From Vannielia litorea (GTDB lineage Bacteria > Pseudomonadota > Alphaproteobacteria > Rhodobacterales > Rhodobacteraceae): DNA of 64,000 nucleotides. Shown here in pieces: positions 36,941 to 44,590 of this stretch; position 1 is the stretch's first letter, and every line of letters starts with the position of its first letter. The DNA is taken from NCBI RefSeq assembly GCF_019801175.1, contig NZ_JAHVJR010000002.1, positions 62,001 to 126,000 on the forward strand. Direction: 5' to 3'. The position numbers and the translations under genes are program-made. The notes under the pieces are model-generated. The model worked only from the letters and a program-made list of their open reading frames with translations, made no database searches and had not been told where the DNA came from.

Positions 36941-37423
36941 CTAAGGGCCGTCAATGAGCAATGGCGTGCCCGGCGCGGCGCGGGCGGCGATCCAGGCGAT
37001 ATGGGCAGGCGCGAAGGCGAGGCAGCCCTCGGTCGGGTGGCCGCGCTTGCGCCAGCGGTGCAGGAAGATCGCCGAGCCTGCGCCTGATGTGGCAGGCGTG
37101 TTCCAATCGGTGGTGAGCACAATGTCATAAAGCGGATCGGCGCGGCGCATCTTCTCGTGGCTGGGGGCGTAGTGGGCTTTGACCAGCGTGTTATAGGCCG
37201 GGTCATCCGGCGCATCGGACCAGAGGTCGCGCAACCCGATGGGGATGGCCCAGGGCGCGGGCGGCGGCACGCGGTCGGGGCGGTAATAGCAGGCAAGGAT
37301 ATGGTGCAGGCCAGTGGGCGTGGCCCCGTCACCCTCGCGTTTTTCACTGCTGATCCCGCCGCGCCCAACGACCGTGGGCAGGAGCCGCCCGGCAAAGAGC
37401 AGCCCGCGCGGGGTGAGCCGCAT
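36941..37423 (-). CDS. L,D-transpeptidase (YkuD) family protein
   Basis: A 160-residue YkuD-domain protein with the catalytic histidine region SAIFLHRWRKRGHPTEGCLAF, where the Cys of TEGC would be the nucleophile. There is no evident signal peptide, which is common in the short form annotated in alphaproteobacteria. It begins with ATG in TGATG overlapping the upstream gene's stop; a GTG one codon earlier is also possible. It is last in the ribA-led operon. Its substrate could be peptidoglycan or another cell product. Confidence 0.85.
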   Translation of the reverse strand: MRLTPRGLLFAGRLLPTVVGRGGISSEKREGDGATPTGLHHILACYYRPDRVPPPAPWAIPIGLRDLWSDAPDDPAYNTLVKAHYAPSHEKMRRADPLYDIVLTTDWNTPATSGAGSAIFLHRWRKRGHPTEGCLAFAPAHIAWIAARAAPGTPLLIDGP

Positions 37424-37848
37424 CACGGGTAGGCGCCGTGGACGGCGAGCGCGGTGGCGCTGACCGGGCTGGTGAGCTGGATCGAGACCGCCAACTCATG
37501 CGGCCCCAGCCGGAACCACCGCCCGCCGGTGGGCGGCTGCACCGCAGCGCCGATGGGCGGCGGGTTCATCTCTTCGCGCAGGAAGGGCAGGGCATCGAGC
37601 GCGGGAGCGAGGGTTTGCAGCGTCAGCGGCTGCGGAAAACGCCCGATCAGCAGGCCACCGAACCGGGCGCTGGGGCCGGGGCTGCGCAGCTCGAACTCGG
37701 CAAAATGGCCTGCGCCCGCCGCCTCGAAGCCGATCCATGCGCTACTCTGCTGGGTGCGGCGGAGCGGCTGGCCCAGCATCGCCTCGACCTCGGCCTGCGA
37801 GAAATCCTCCAGCCGGGCGGCGGCCTTGAGAAAGGGTGAGATCTTCAT
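37423..37848 (-). CDS. Conserved hypothetical protein in the ribA operon
   Basis: A 141-residue protein without signal peptide or membrane helix, whose family I do not recognise. It contains AARLEDFSQAEVEAMLGQPL and a C-terminal segment GRWFRLGPHELAVSIQL, a pattern vaguely like the sarcosine oxidase gamma/T-protein type of fold. Start ATG overlaps the ribA stop by four bases and its stop overlaps the L,D-transpeptidase start, so the three genes form one coupled unit. Confidence 0.7.
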   Translation of the reverse strand: MKISPFLKAAARLEDFSQAEVEAMLGQPLRRTQQSSAWIGFEAAGAGHFAEFELRSPGPSARFGGLLIGRFPQPLTLQTLAPALDALPFLREEMNPPPIGAAVQPPTGGRWFRLGPHELAVSIQLTSPVSATALAVHGAYP

Positions 37849-38924
37849 AGCAGATGTCCCGACTTGGCGGCCTTGGTGGCGAGATAGGCCTCATTCTGCG
37901 GGGTCAGCCCCACCTTCAGCGGCACCCGTTCCACCACCTTGATGCCGCGCGCCTCCATCATGGCGATCTTGGCGGGGTTGTTCGTCATCAGCCGCACCTG
38001 CCCCACACCCATCTTGCCCAAGAGCGCCGCGCCGATGCGAAAATCGCGCTCGTCATCCTCGAAGCCGAGCCGGTGGTTGGCCTCGACCGTGTCGAACCCC
38101 TGATCCTGCAAGGAATAGGCCCGCATCTTGTTGGAAAGGCCAATCCCCCGGCCCTCCTGGTTGAGGTAGAGCAGCAGCCCGCCGCCCGCCGCGCCCATCG
38201 CCTCCAGCGCGGCATGGAGCTGGGGGCCGCAGTCGCACTTGAGCGAGCCGAGCACATCGCCGGTGAAGCAGGCCGAATGCAGGCGGGTGAGCACCGGCCC
38301 GTCGCGGTCAGGGCGGCCGACTTCGACCACGTAATGCTCTTCGCTGCCGTCACCGGGGCGGAACACATGCAGCCGCCCTGCGCCCGCAAGATGCATCGGC
38401 AACCGCGCCGAGACCGCCTCGGCAAAAGGGGCAAGTTCGCCGCTGGGCATATCGGTGATCCGGGTCAGCCCTGCGGAGGCCGCTCCGGTGAACGGGGCCA
38501 CCAGAACAGCTGGGAGCAGCCGGGCCTCCTTGGCCAGCCGGATGCCCGCGCGGGCGACCTCGGGGCAGCCCTCCGCGCCGCGCAGGGCGTTGAACGGGCC
38601 TTTCATCGGGGTGGCGAGGTCGCGCGCCGGATCTGCCGTGGCCGCGGCCCATGCTGCCGCGCCCTCGGCGGGCAGGCGCAGGCGCGCCATGTCGCCATCA
38701 TAGGCGCGGGCCTTCAGGGTTTCGGCCCGGCGGGCGGTGATGGCAAGGTAGGCTCCTGCCCCCGACGCCACATCCACCAGCGCCGCGACCCGCTCGGGCG
38801 CGGCCCCCTCTGCGGCCAGAACCAGCGCCTGATCCGCGCCGCAGCCGAGCACAACAGGCAACCCGAGCCGCAGATCGGCACGGGCGCGGGCGCGCATCTC
38901 ATCAGGGGTAGGCAGGAGGCTCAT
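37845..38924 (-). CDS. ribA: GTP cyclohydrolase II with an N-terminal degenerate domain
   Basis: The first step of riboflavin synthesis from GTP. The 359-residue chain has a C-terminal RibA domain from about residue 165: zinc cysteines in CFTGDVLGSLKCDCG, GTP motif LYLNQEGRGIGL, and LMTNNPAKI. The N-terminal 150 residues are related in layout to the RibB (DHBP synthase) half of RibBA proteins but lack its acidic DDE-type active-site segment, so this half seems non-catalytic. First gene of a coupled operon, divergent from the response regulator gene. Confidence 0.92.
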   Translation of the reverse strand: MSLLPTPDEMRARARADLRLGLPVVLGCGADQALVLAAEGAAPERVAALVDVASGAGAYLAITARRAETLKARAYDGDMARLRLPAEGAAAWAAATADPARDLATPMKGPFNALRGAEGCPEVARAGIRLAKEARLLPAVLVAPFTGAASAGLTRITDMPSGELAPFAEAVSARLPMHLAGAGRLHVFRPGDGSEEHYVVEVGRPDRDGPVLTRLHSACFTGDVLGSLKCDCGPQLHAALEAMGAAGGGLLLYLNQEGRGIGLSNKMRAYSLQDQGFDTVEANHRLGFEDDERDFRIGAALLGKMGVGQVRLMTNNPAKIAMMEARGIKVVERVPLKVGLTPQNEAYLATKAAKSGHLL

Positions 38925-39087
38925 GCCGAAAACCTATGCGGAACTTGCAGCACATCTAGTGGGTTTTCGTAGGAATATGAAACATTTCCGCCCTCCCGCA
39001 CACGGTTGCGTGAGCGATTTGCAGCAAATCTTGTCGCTCCCGTGCCCCGTTCACACATCCGAGAGAGCAGAAGAAAGGAGGCTCCCC

Positions 39088-39774
39088 ATGGCCAACCTGA
39101 AGAAAATACTCCTCGTCGACGACGATGAAGACCTGCGCGAGGCGCTGAGCGAGCAGCTCGTGATGACTGAAGACTTCGACGTGTTCGAGGCCGGAGACGG
39201 CCACGGCGCGATGGAGAAGGCGAAAAACGCGATCTATGATCTCGTGATCCTCGACGTGGCGCTGCCCGATACCGATGGCCGCGAACTGTGCAAGCTGATG
39301 CGCAAGCAGGGGGTGAAATGCCCGATCCTGATGCTCACCGGCCAGGACAGCGATGCCGACACCATCCTCGGCCTCGATGCCGGCGCGAATGACTACGTGA
39401 CCAAACCGTTCAAATTCCCGGTTCTGCTGGCCCGCATCCGTGCCCAGCTGCGCCAGCATGAGCAGAGCGAGGACGCAGTCTTCCAGCTCGGGCCGTACAC
39501 CTTCAAGCCTTCGATGAAGATGCTGGTGGATGACGCCGAGAAGAAGATTCGCCTCACCGAGAAAGAGACGAACATCCTGAAGTTCCTCTACCGGGCGAGC
39601 GAGGGCGTGGTGCCGCGCGATATCCTGCTGCATGAGGTCTGGGGCTATAACGCGGGGGTTACCACCCACACGCTGGAGACCCACATCTATCGCCTGCGCC
39701 AGAAGATCGAGCCCGATCCCTCCAACGCGCGCCTTCTGGTGACCGAGAGCGGCGGCTACCGGCTGGTCGCCTGA
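39088..39774 (+). CDS. OmpR/PhoB-family response regulator
   Basis: The 228-residue protein has an N-terminal receiver domain (ILLVDDDEDLREAL with the acidic pair, phospho-Asp in LVILDVALPD, Thr in LMLTGQDSD and Lys in YVTKPFKFP) and a C-terminal winged helix (LTEKETNILKFLYRAS, TLETHIYRLRQKI). An AAAGGAGG ribosome site precedes ATG 39088. No sensor kinase gene lies next to it, so its partner is elsewhere. A strong terminator follows, so it is transcribed alone. Confidence 0.93.
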   Translation: MANLKKILLVDDDEDLREALSEQLVMTEDFDVFEAGDGHGAMEKAKNAIYDLVILDVALPDTDGRELCKLMRKQGVKCPILMLTGQDSDADTILGLDAGANDYVTKPFKFPVLLARIRAQLRQHEQSEDAVFQLGPYTFKPSMKMLVDDAEKKIRLTEKETNILKFLYRASEGVVPRDILLHEVWGYNAGVTTHTLETHIYRLRQKIEPDPSNARLLVTESGGYRLVA

Positions 39775-39823
39775 CAAGATCCCTCCGTGGCCGGGGTACT
39801 TGGCCACACCTCCCTGTTGGACT

Positions 39824-39851
39824 GGCCCGGGTTAACGCCCGGGCCTTTTTT
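39824..39851 (+). terminator. Rho-independent terminator of the response regulator gene
   Basis: GGCCCGGG (39824-39831) and CCCGGGCC (39838-39845) form a perfect 8-bp stem with loop TTAACG, followed by six T. Confidence 0.97.
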
Positions 39852-39897
39852 CATGGACTGAGTCGTGCGAGGGGCAGCGAACGGGGCGAGGCCCGGC

Positions 39898-40368
39898 CTA
39901 CACGCGGTGATACGGCGTGCCTGCAAGGATCGCGGTGGCGCGGTAGAGCTGCTCGGCCAGCATCACCCGGGCCAGCATATGCGGCCAGACCATCTTGCCG
40001 AAGCTGAGGGTAAAGTCGGCCTCGGCCACCAGCGCCGGGTCCAGCCCGTCGGCGCCGCCGATCATCAGCGCCACCTCGGGGCGGCCGGTATCGCGCCATT
40101 TGCCTAGCTGGTCGGCAAAGCCGGGTGACGAGACCACCTTGCCGCGTTCGTCCATTGCCACCACCACGGCCCCACTCGGCAGGGCGCGGCGCAGCAGCTC
40201 GGCCTCGGCGGGTTTGCCGCCGCCGCGCTTGTCTTCCAGCTCCACAACGGAGGCCGGACCAAGCCCCAGACCGCGCCCGGTTTTTCCGGCGCGGTCGAGA
40301 TAATCATCGATCAGGGATTTCTCCGGGCTGGCGCGGAGCCGCCCGATGGCGAGAATGGTCAGCTTCAA
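39898..40368 (-). CDS. rlmH: 23S rRNA pseudouridine-1915 N3-methyltransferase
   Basis: RlmH is a small SPOUT methyltransferase that methylates pseudouridine 1915 of 23S rRNA. The 156-residue product has the N-terminal KLTILAIGRL, the knot motif LMIGGADGL and the C-terminal EQLYRATAILAGTPYHRV. Full length. It follows rsfS by 7 bp, in the rsfS-rlmH order conserved in most bacteria. Confidence 0.96.
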   Translation of the reverse strand: MKLTILAIGRLRASPEKSLIDDYLDRAGKTGRGLGLGPASVVELEDKRGGGKPAEAELLRRALPSGAVVVAMDERGKVVSSPGFADQLGKWRDTGRPEVALMIGGADGLDPALVAEADFTLSFGKMVWPHMLARVMLAEQLYRATAILAGTPYHRV

Positions 40369-40375
40369 GGCGGTG

Positions 40376-40786
40376 TCAGGCGGTCGCGGTGACCGGCTGC
40401 CACATCTTCTCGAGCTGGTAGAAGTCGCGGACCTCGGGGCGGAACACGTGAACGATCACGTCGCCCGTGTCGATCAGCACCCAGTCGCCCGCATCCTTGC
40501 CCTCGACCTTGCACTGCGTGCCGAAGTCCTGCTTGAGACGGTCCACCAGCTTTTCGGAGATCGCAGCCACCTGGCGTGTGGAGCGGCCCGAGCAGATCAC
40601 CATGTGATCGGCAATGGTCGACTTGCCGGCGAGGTCGATCGTCACGATCTCCTCGGCCTTGTCGTCTTCAAGCGATTTGAGGATATGCGCGAGCAGGGCC
40701 GTGCCGCCTTGGTCGCTGCTGTGTGCCCCTGCGAGGGGCGCGTTGCCTGCCGTGTGCTGGACGGCGGCCTCCGAGGAGTGAGACAG
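40376..40786 (-). CDS. rsfS: Ribosome silencing factor RsfS, probable CTG start
   Basis: RsfS binds ribosomal protein L14 (uL14) and blocks subunit joining during starvation. The conserved domain is complete, with LEDDKAEEIVTIDL, ADHMVICSGRSTRQVAA, DWVLIDTGDVIVHVF and YQLEKMW. No in-frame ATG exists near the expected start. A CTG at 40786 lies eight bases after GGAGG (40795-40799), giving 136 residues, close to family length. A GTG further upstream lacks a ribosome site. It forms an operon with rlmH. The start is an inference and should be checked. Confidence 0.88.
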   Translation of the reverse strand: MSHSSEAAVQHTAGNAPLAGAHSSDQGGTALLAHILKSLEDDKAEEIVTIDLAGKSTIADHMVICSGRSTRQVAAISEKLVDRLKQDFGTQCKVEGKDAGDWVLIDTGDVIVHVFRPEVRDFYQLEKMWQPVTATA

Positions 40787-40969
40787 GAGATGGTCCTCCG
40801 TGGCTACGCGCCTGCAAAGCCCCGGCGCCGGGCGTGCCACAAAGGTAACACCGGCCACGCCCTGCTTCAATGTTTCATGACACTGCGTAACGCCTCTGTC
40901 GCACCGCTGCACGCCGCGCAGGCCGCTCCGCGCTTGCCGCCCCCGCCGCCCGGTGGCACCTTCGGCCCG

Positions 40970-42541
40970 ATGACAGAGCTCAGCGCCTTTGCCCCGCTCA
41001 CCCCGGCGGAAGAGAAACTGCTCACCACCTGCGCCGGGCCGGAGCGGGTGACGCTGGGCGAGGGGGCGCTTCCCGGCGAGGAGGCGGGCGAGGATGTGAC
41101 GGTGCGCGCCGCCCTGCTGCGCGAGTTGCTGCTCGGGCTCTACGAGCATCCGCTGAACCCCAAGGGTCTGCGCCTGCGCGGAGCGCGGATCACCGGCACG
41201 CTGGACTTGCAGGGCACCGATTGCAGCCAGGATATCACCCTCTCCGCCTGCCGGATCGAGGGCGAGATGAACCTTGTGAACGCCTCCCTGCGCGGGCTGC
41301 ATCTGCAGGGCTGCTGGGTGAAGGCGATCACCGCCGACAACGCCCGCTTCAGCGGCTCGGTCTACCTGCGGGGCGAGAGCCATGTGGCGGGCGAGATCGG
41401 GCTGGCCGGCGCCCGGATCGGCGGCGATCTGCAACTCTGCGGCGTCACCATCGACGGCGGCGGGCAGGATGCGGTCTTCGCCCCCTCGCTCCGGGTCGAA
41501 GGCTCGGCCTTTCTGGGCAATTACCCTTACGCCGAGGGCGAAACCACGCTCACCTGCCGCGGAATGCTGTTCTTTTCCTCCGCCCGGATCGACCATGACT
41601 GCTTCATCACCAACTGCGCGGTGGATCTGCCCGACGAGCCGCTCGGGCACGAGGCCTTCGGCGCCACCGAGGAGCACGGCTCCGACATCGCCGTCTCGCT
41701 CGCCCGCGCCCGCGTTGGCGGCATCCTCTACTTCCAGCACAACGAGATCGGCCGGGTCGTCAACCTCGCCGGGGCCGAGGTGGCGCGGTTCAAGGACGAA
41801 CCATCGGGGCAGGGCGCGAGCTATCCGCTGCGGCTCGACGGTTTCCGCTATTCCGATTTCTCGCGCCACGCCGACACCCGCCCGACCGAGCGCCTGAGCT
41901 GGCTGGCCCGGCGGCCTGAAGAGCTGAACTTCAACGCCCAGCCCTACGAGCAACTCGCCCATGTGCTGGGCCGGATGGGCCACCGCAGCGATGCGCAGAC
42001 GGTGCTGATGGTGAAGGAGCGGCTGCTGCGGGCCGAAAACCGCAGGCTGCGGGCCGAAACTTCAGGCTACGGGCCGCGCTGGCTTATGATGTGGCTCTCC
42101 GACATGGTTCTGCGCTTCACCGTGGGCTACGGCTACCGCCCCGGCCGCTCGGTGGCCTTTGCCGTGGTGCTCATCGCCGGGCTGGCCGCCTTTTACCAGG
42201 CCACGTGGAACGCGGGCGACATGACGCCGAACGCCGCGCCGATCCTCACCTCGCAGCCCTGGATCGCCGCCACCGAGAGCCACCCCGAGGGCCCCGGCGC
42301 CTTCTGGAGCCAGCCGGGGCAGGCCGGGCAGGACTGGGAGACCTTCTCTTCTCTCGCCTATGCCGCCGATCTGGTGATACCGCTGGTGAACTTCGGGCAG
42401 GAAGACGCATGGGCCCCCTCCACCTCACGCTCGCCGCTGGGCCGCCTTGGTTGGGGGCTGCGCTGGCTGGCCAAGGGCATCGGCTGGATCGTCACGGCGC
42501 TGGCCGCCGCCGCCCTTACCGGCGTCATCCGCCGCGACTGA
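40970..42541 (+). CDS. Beta-helix membrane protein of unknown function
   Basis: A 523-residue protein. After an N-terminal helical segment, residues about 60-310 form repeated strands like LRLRGARITGTLDLQGTDC and HLQGCWVKAITADNARF, with hydrophobics in the right-handed beta-helix (bactofilin or pentapeptide-like) rhythm. One helix near residue 385 (SVAFAVVLIAGLAAFYQA), a periplasmic stretch and a helix at the C-terminus follow. Similar proteins are sometimes labelled membrane-associated oxidoreductase, for which I see no catalytic motif. ATG 40877 would add 31 residues; neither ATG has a clear ribosome site. Confidence 0.75.
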   Translation: MTELSAFAPLTPAEEKLLTTCAGPERVTLGEGALPGEEAGEDVTVRAALLRELLLGLYEHPLNPKGLRLRGARITGTLDLQGTDCSQDITLSACRIEGEMNLVNASLRGLHLQGCWVKAITADNARFSGSVYLRGESHVAGEIGLAGARIGGDLQLCGVTIDGGGQDAVFAPSLRVEGSAFLGNYPYAEGETTLTCRGMLFFSSARIDHDCFITNCAVDLPDEPLGHEAFGATEEHGSDIAVSLARARVGGILYFQHNEIGRVVNLAGAEVARFKDEPSGQGASYPLRLDGFRYSDFSRHADTRPTERLSWLARRPEELNFNAQPYEQLAHVLGRMGHRSDAQTVLMVKERLLRAENRRLRAETSGYGPRWLMMWLSDMVLRFTVGYGYRPGRSVAFAVVLIAGLAAFYQATWNAGDMTPNAAPILTSQPWIAATESHPEGPGAFWSQPGQAGQDWETFSSLAYAADLVIPLVNFGQEDAWAPSTSRSPLGRLGWGLRWLAKGIGWIVTALAAAALTGVIRRD

Positions 42542-42569
42542 CCGCTGCCAAATGGCGCGCCCTTCAAAC

Positions 42570-42595
42570 CGGGACAATTTGATTAAAATTGCCCG
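42570..42595 (+). terminator. Hairpin after the beta-helix protein gene
   Basis: CGGG-A-CAATTT pairs with AAATTG-CCCG around GATTA, with one bulged A. It lies 29 bp after the stop codon, and its AT-rich centre is unlike other terminators here. There is no T-run after it. Confidence 0.5.
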
Positions 42596-42635
42596 CACAC
42601 GCCCTTCATCTTGGCTCAAATATCTCCACGGGGGT

Positions 42636-42692
42636 GTGGGGGTATGAAACCCCCACTCAGGACTCGTGGGTGTGGGGGTGTGAAACCCCCAC
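42636..42692. repeat. Two tandem GTGGGGG/CCCCCAC hairpins
   Basis: GTGGGGG and CCCCCAC form a 7-bp stem at 42636-42656 with loop TATGAAA, and again at 42672-42692 with loop TGTGAAA, 36 bp apart. The two 21-bp units differ at one position. They lie between the beta-helix protein gene and the convergent xthA, whose stop is at 42714, and may stop xthA transcription. Upstream, CTTCATCTTGGCTCAAATAT resembles a motif I recall in Rhodobacteraceae gaps. Confidence 0.7.
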
Positions 42693-42713
42693 CGCGGAAC
42701 GGCTCAGCCGTGC

Positions 42714-43502
42714 CTAGAGGTCGAACTCGGCGAACACCGGCGCGTGGTCCGAGGGCTTCTCCCAGCCGCGCACCGGGCGGAGGATGCGGCTGGAGTGGCC
42801 GGCATTGGCGATATCGGGCGTGGCCCAGATATGGTCCAGCCGCCGGCCCTTGTCGGCGGCGTCCCAGTCCTTCGCGCGATAGGACCACCAGCTGTAGAGC
42901 AGGCCTTCGGGGATGTCCTTGCGGGTGATATCCACCCACTTGCCCGCGTCCTGAGTCTCGCCCAGCGCCTCCACCTCTACCGGCGTGTGGCTGACGATCT
43001 TCAGCAGCTTCTTGTGATCCCACACGTCATCTTCGCGCGGCGCGATGTTGAGGTCGCCGACGAGGATGCTCTTTTGCGGCGCGTCGGCGTGGAAGGCGTC
43101 GCGCATCTCGGTGAGGTAGTCGAGCTTCTGGCCGAACTTCTCGTTCACCTCGCGGTCGGGCACATCGCCGCCGGCAGGGACGTAGAAGTTGTGGATGGTC
43201 ACGCCGTTCTCAAGCTTTCCGGCGATGTGGCGGGCGTGGCCGAGCTTGGCATAGTCCGCCGCCCCGGCCTCTTCCATCGGCAGCTTCGAGAGGATCGCGA
43301 CGCCGTTGTAGCCCTTCTGCCCGCGGGCGACCATGTGGGTGTAGCCGAGCGCCTCGAAGATCTCGACCGGGATCTTGTCGACCGGGCTCTTGCATTCCTG
43401 CAGGCAAAGCACATCGGGCGTTTCCTCGCGCATCAGCCGGGCCACGAGATCGGCCCGCAACCGCACCGAGTTGATGTTCCATGTTGCCAGTGAAAATGTC
43501 AT
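42714..43502 (-). CDS. xthA: Exodeoxyribonuclease III
   Basis: A base-excision repair enzyme with AP endonuclease and 3'-5' exonuclease activity. The 262-residue product has the EEP-family motifs: SLATWNINSVR, LCLQECKSP with the metal Glu, YGYxN-like KGYNGVAILSK, VGDLNIAP, RRLDHIWATP and SDHAPVFAEF with the catalytic His. I start at MTFSLATWN, the standard N-terminus; a longer frame upstream is unrelated to the family. Confidence 0.96.
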   Translation of the reverse strand: MTFSLATWNINSVRLRADLVARLMREETPDVLCLQECKSPVDKIPVEIFEALGYTHMVARGQKGYNGVAILSKLPMEEAGAADYAKLGHARHIAGKLENGVTIHNFYVPAGGDVPDREVNEKFGQKLDYLTEMRDAFHADAPQKSILVGDLNIAPREDDVWDHKKLLKIVSHTPVEVEALGETQDAGKWVDITRKDIPEGLLYSWWSYRAKDWDAADKGRRLDHIWATPDIANAGHSSRILRPVRGWEKPSDHAPVFAEFDL

Positions 43503-43607
43503 GCCCGCCTCCTTGGCCCGCCTCTTGGGTTCGGGGCCGGGATAGCCCGGCGGCGTCGGGGTTTCCACCCCTTGTGCCACCGCTCCTGCCACGCCACTCT
43601 CGCCGCC

Positions 43608-44573
43608 ATGAAACAGCTCCTCGCCGCCGCCCTCCTGCTTGCCGCCCTGCCGCTCAGGGCCGATCCGCCACCGCAGGGCAGCTTCATGCTGGGCAGCGCG
43701 ATCTGGCCCGATCACGTGCTGCCACGGTCTGTGCGGCTGGCCTTCGAGGGCGAGGCGATGCAGCTGCATTTCGTGCATCCGCTGCCGCTGGACTTCGAGG
43801 CCTGCGACACGACAGGCATCTGCGAAAGCACCGTGCAGGCGGCCACGGCCACTGCGCGAGTGGACGGCGGCAACCTGGTGCTGGAAAACATCGAGATCGA
43901 CGAGAGCGCGGCGATCGAGCCTTCGACGATGAAGTACCTCGAGATCCCGCAGGACCGGATTTACACCGCCTTTGTGATCAGCCTGTTGCAGCAGGCGGGC
44001 TTTGCGCCGACCGACGCGGGCTTCACCCTAACCTCGGCAGGCACGCCGATGGAATTTTATGCCGTCTCGGCCGAGGACGCGCTGACCATTGCCTCCATCC
44101 CCGTCGTTTTCGAGCAGTCGATCGCGCAGATGGGTGGCTGCGAGGTGCGTGCGCTTGCGCCGCTGCTGGCCGAGGAAGAACCAACTCCGGCGGAGGCGCG
44201 GTTCATCCGGGTGCTGGGCGGGTTCCGCACCATGCTGGACTATGATTTCGCCGCCCGCCGCGCCGCGCCCTTCAAGGCCGATTTGACCGATGCGCAGCGG
44301 GAGGAGGGCGACAAGCTGCGGAGCGCCACCAGACTTCCGGCCATGATCGGCAACATCTTTCAAACGCCGGAGGACGGCGGGATCGAGGAATTCCGGGCCG
44401 ACATGGGTTTGAGAATGTTCTGGGACGACAGCGAGGCGCTGGATAACGCCATCGCCGCCTATGGCGCGGCTTTGCCCGACATGGTGGCATGGTACCGGCA
44501 TCTGCGCGGCATAGAAGGCCGGATTGACGTCGCAACCATCTGCGCCGATCCCTCCTTGGGCTTCATGGAGTAG
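43608..44573 (+). CDS. Secreted protein of unknown function
   Basis: A 321-residue product that I do not recognise. It has a signal peptide (KQLLAAALLLAALPLRA) and no membrane helix. The N-terminal half is beta-rich (LGSAIWPDHVLPRSVRLAF, VHPLPLDFEACDTTGICES, with two nearby Cys); a central segment reads FYAVSAEDALTIASIPVVF, and the C-terminus is helical with two more Cys. Probably periplasmic with disulphides. It diverges from xthA (105-bp gap) and converges on the alpha/beta hydrolase gene. Confidence 0.75.
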   Translation: MKQLLAAALLLAALPLRADPPPQGSFMLGSAIWPDHVLPRSVRLAFEGEAMQLHFVHPLPLDFEACDTTGICESTVQAATATARVDGGNLVLENIEIDESAAIEPSTMKYLEIPQDRIYTAFVISLLQQAGFAPTDAGFTLTSAGTPMEFYAVSAEDALTIASIPVVFEQSIAQMGGCEVRALAPLLAEEEPTPAEARFIRVLGGFRTMLDYDFAARRAAPFKADLTDAQREEGDKLRSATRLPAMIGNIFQTPEDGGIEEFRADMGLRMFWDDSEALDNAIAAYGAALPDMVAWYRHLRGIEGRIDVATICADPSLGFME

Positions 44574-44590
44574 CGCGGGACTTTCCCGCC

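Noticed and set aside
40376..41983. A long minus-strand frame that would extend RsfS to 535 residues
   Set aside because: Only the last 137 codons are RsfS-like; the extension is antisense to the beta-helix protein gene, so I cut it at the CTG preceded by GGAGG.
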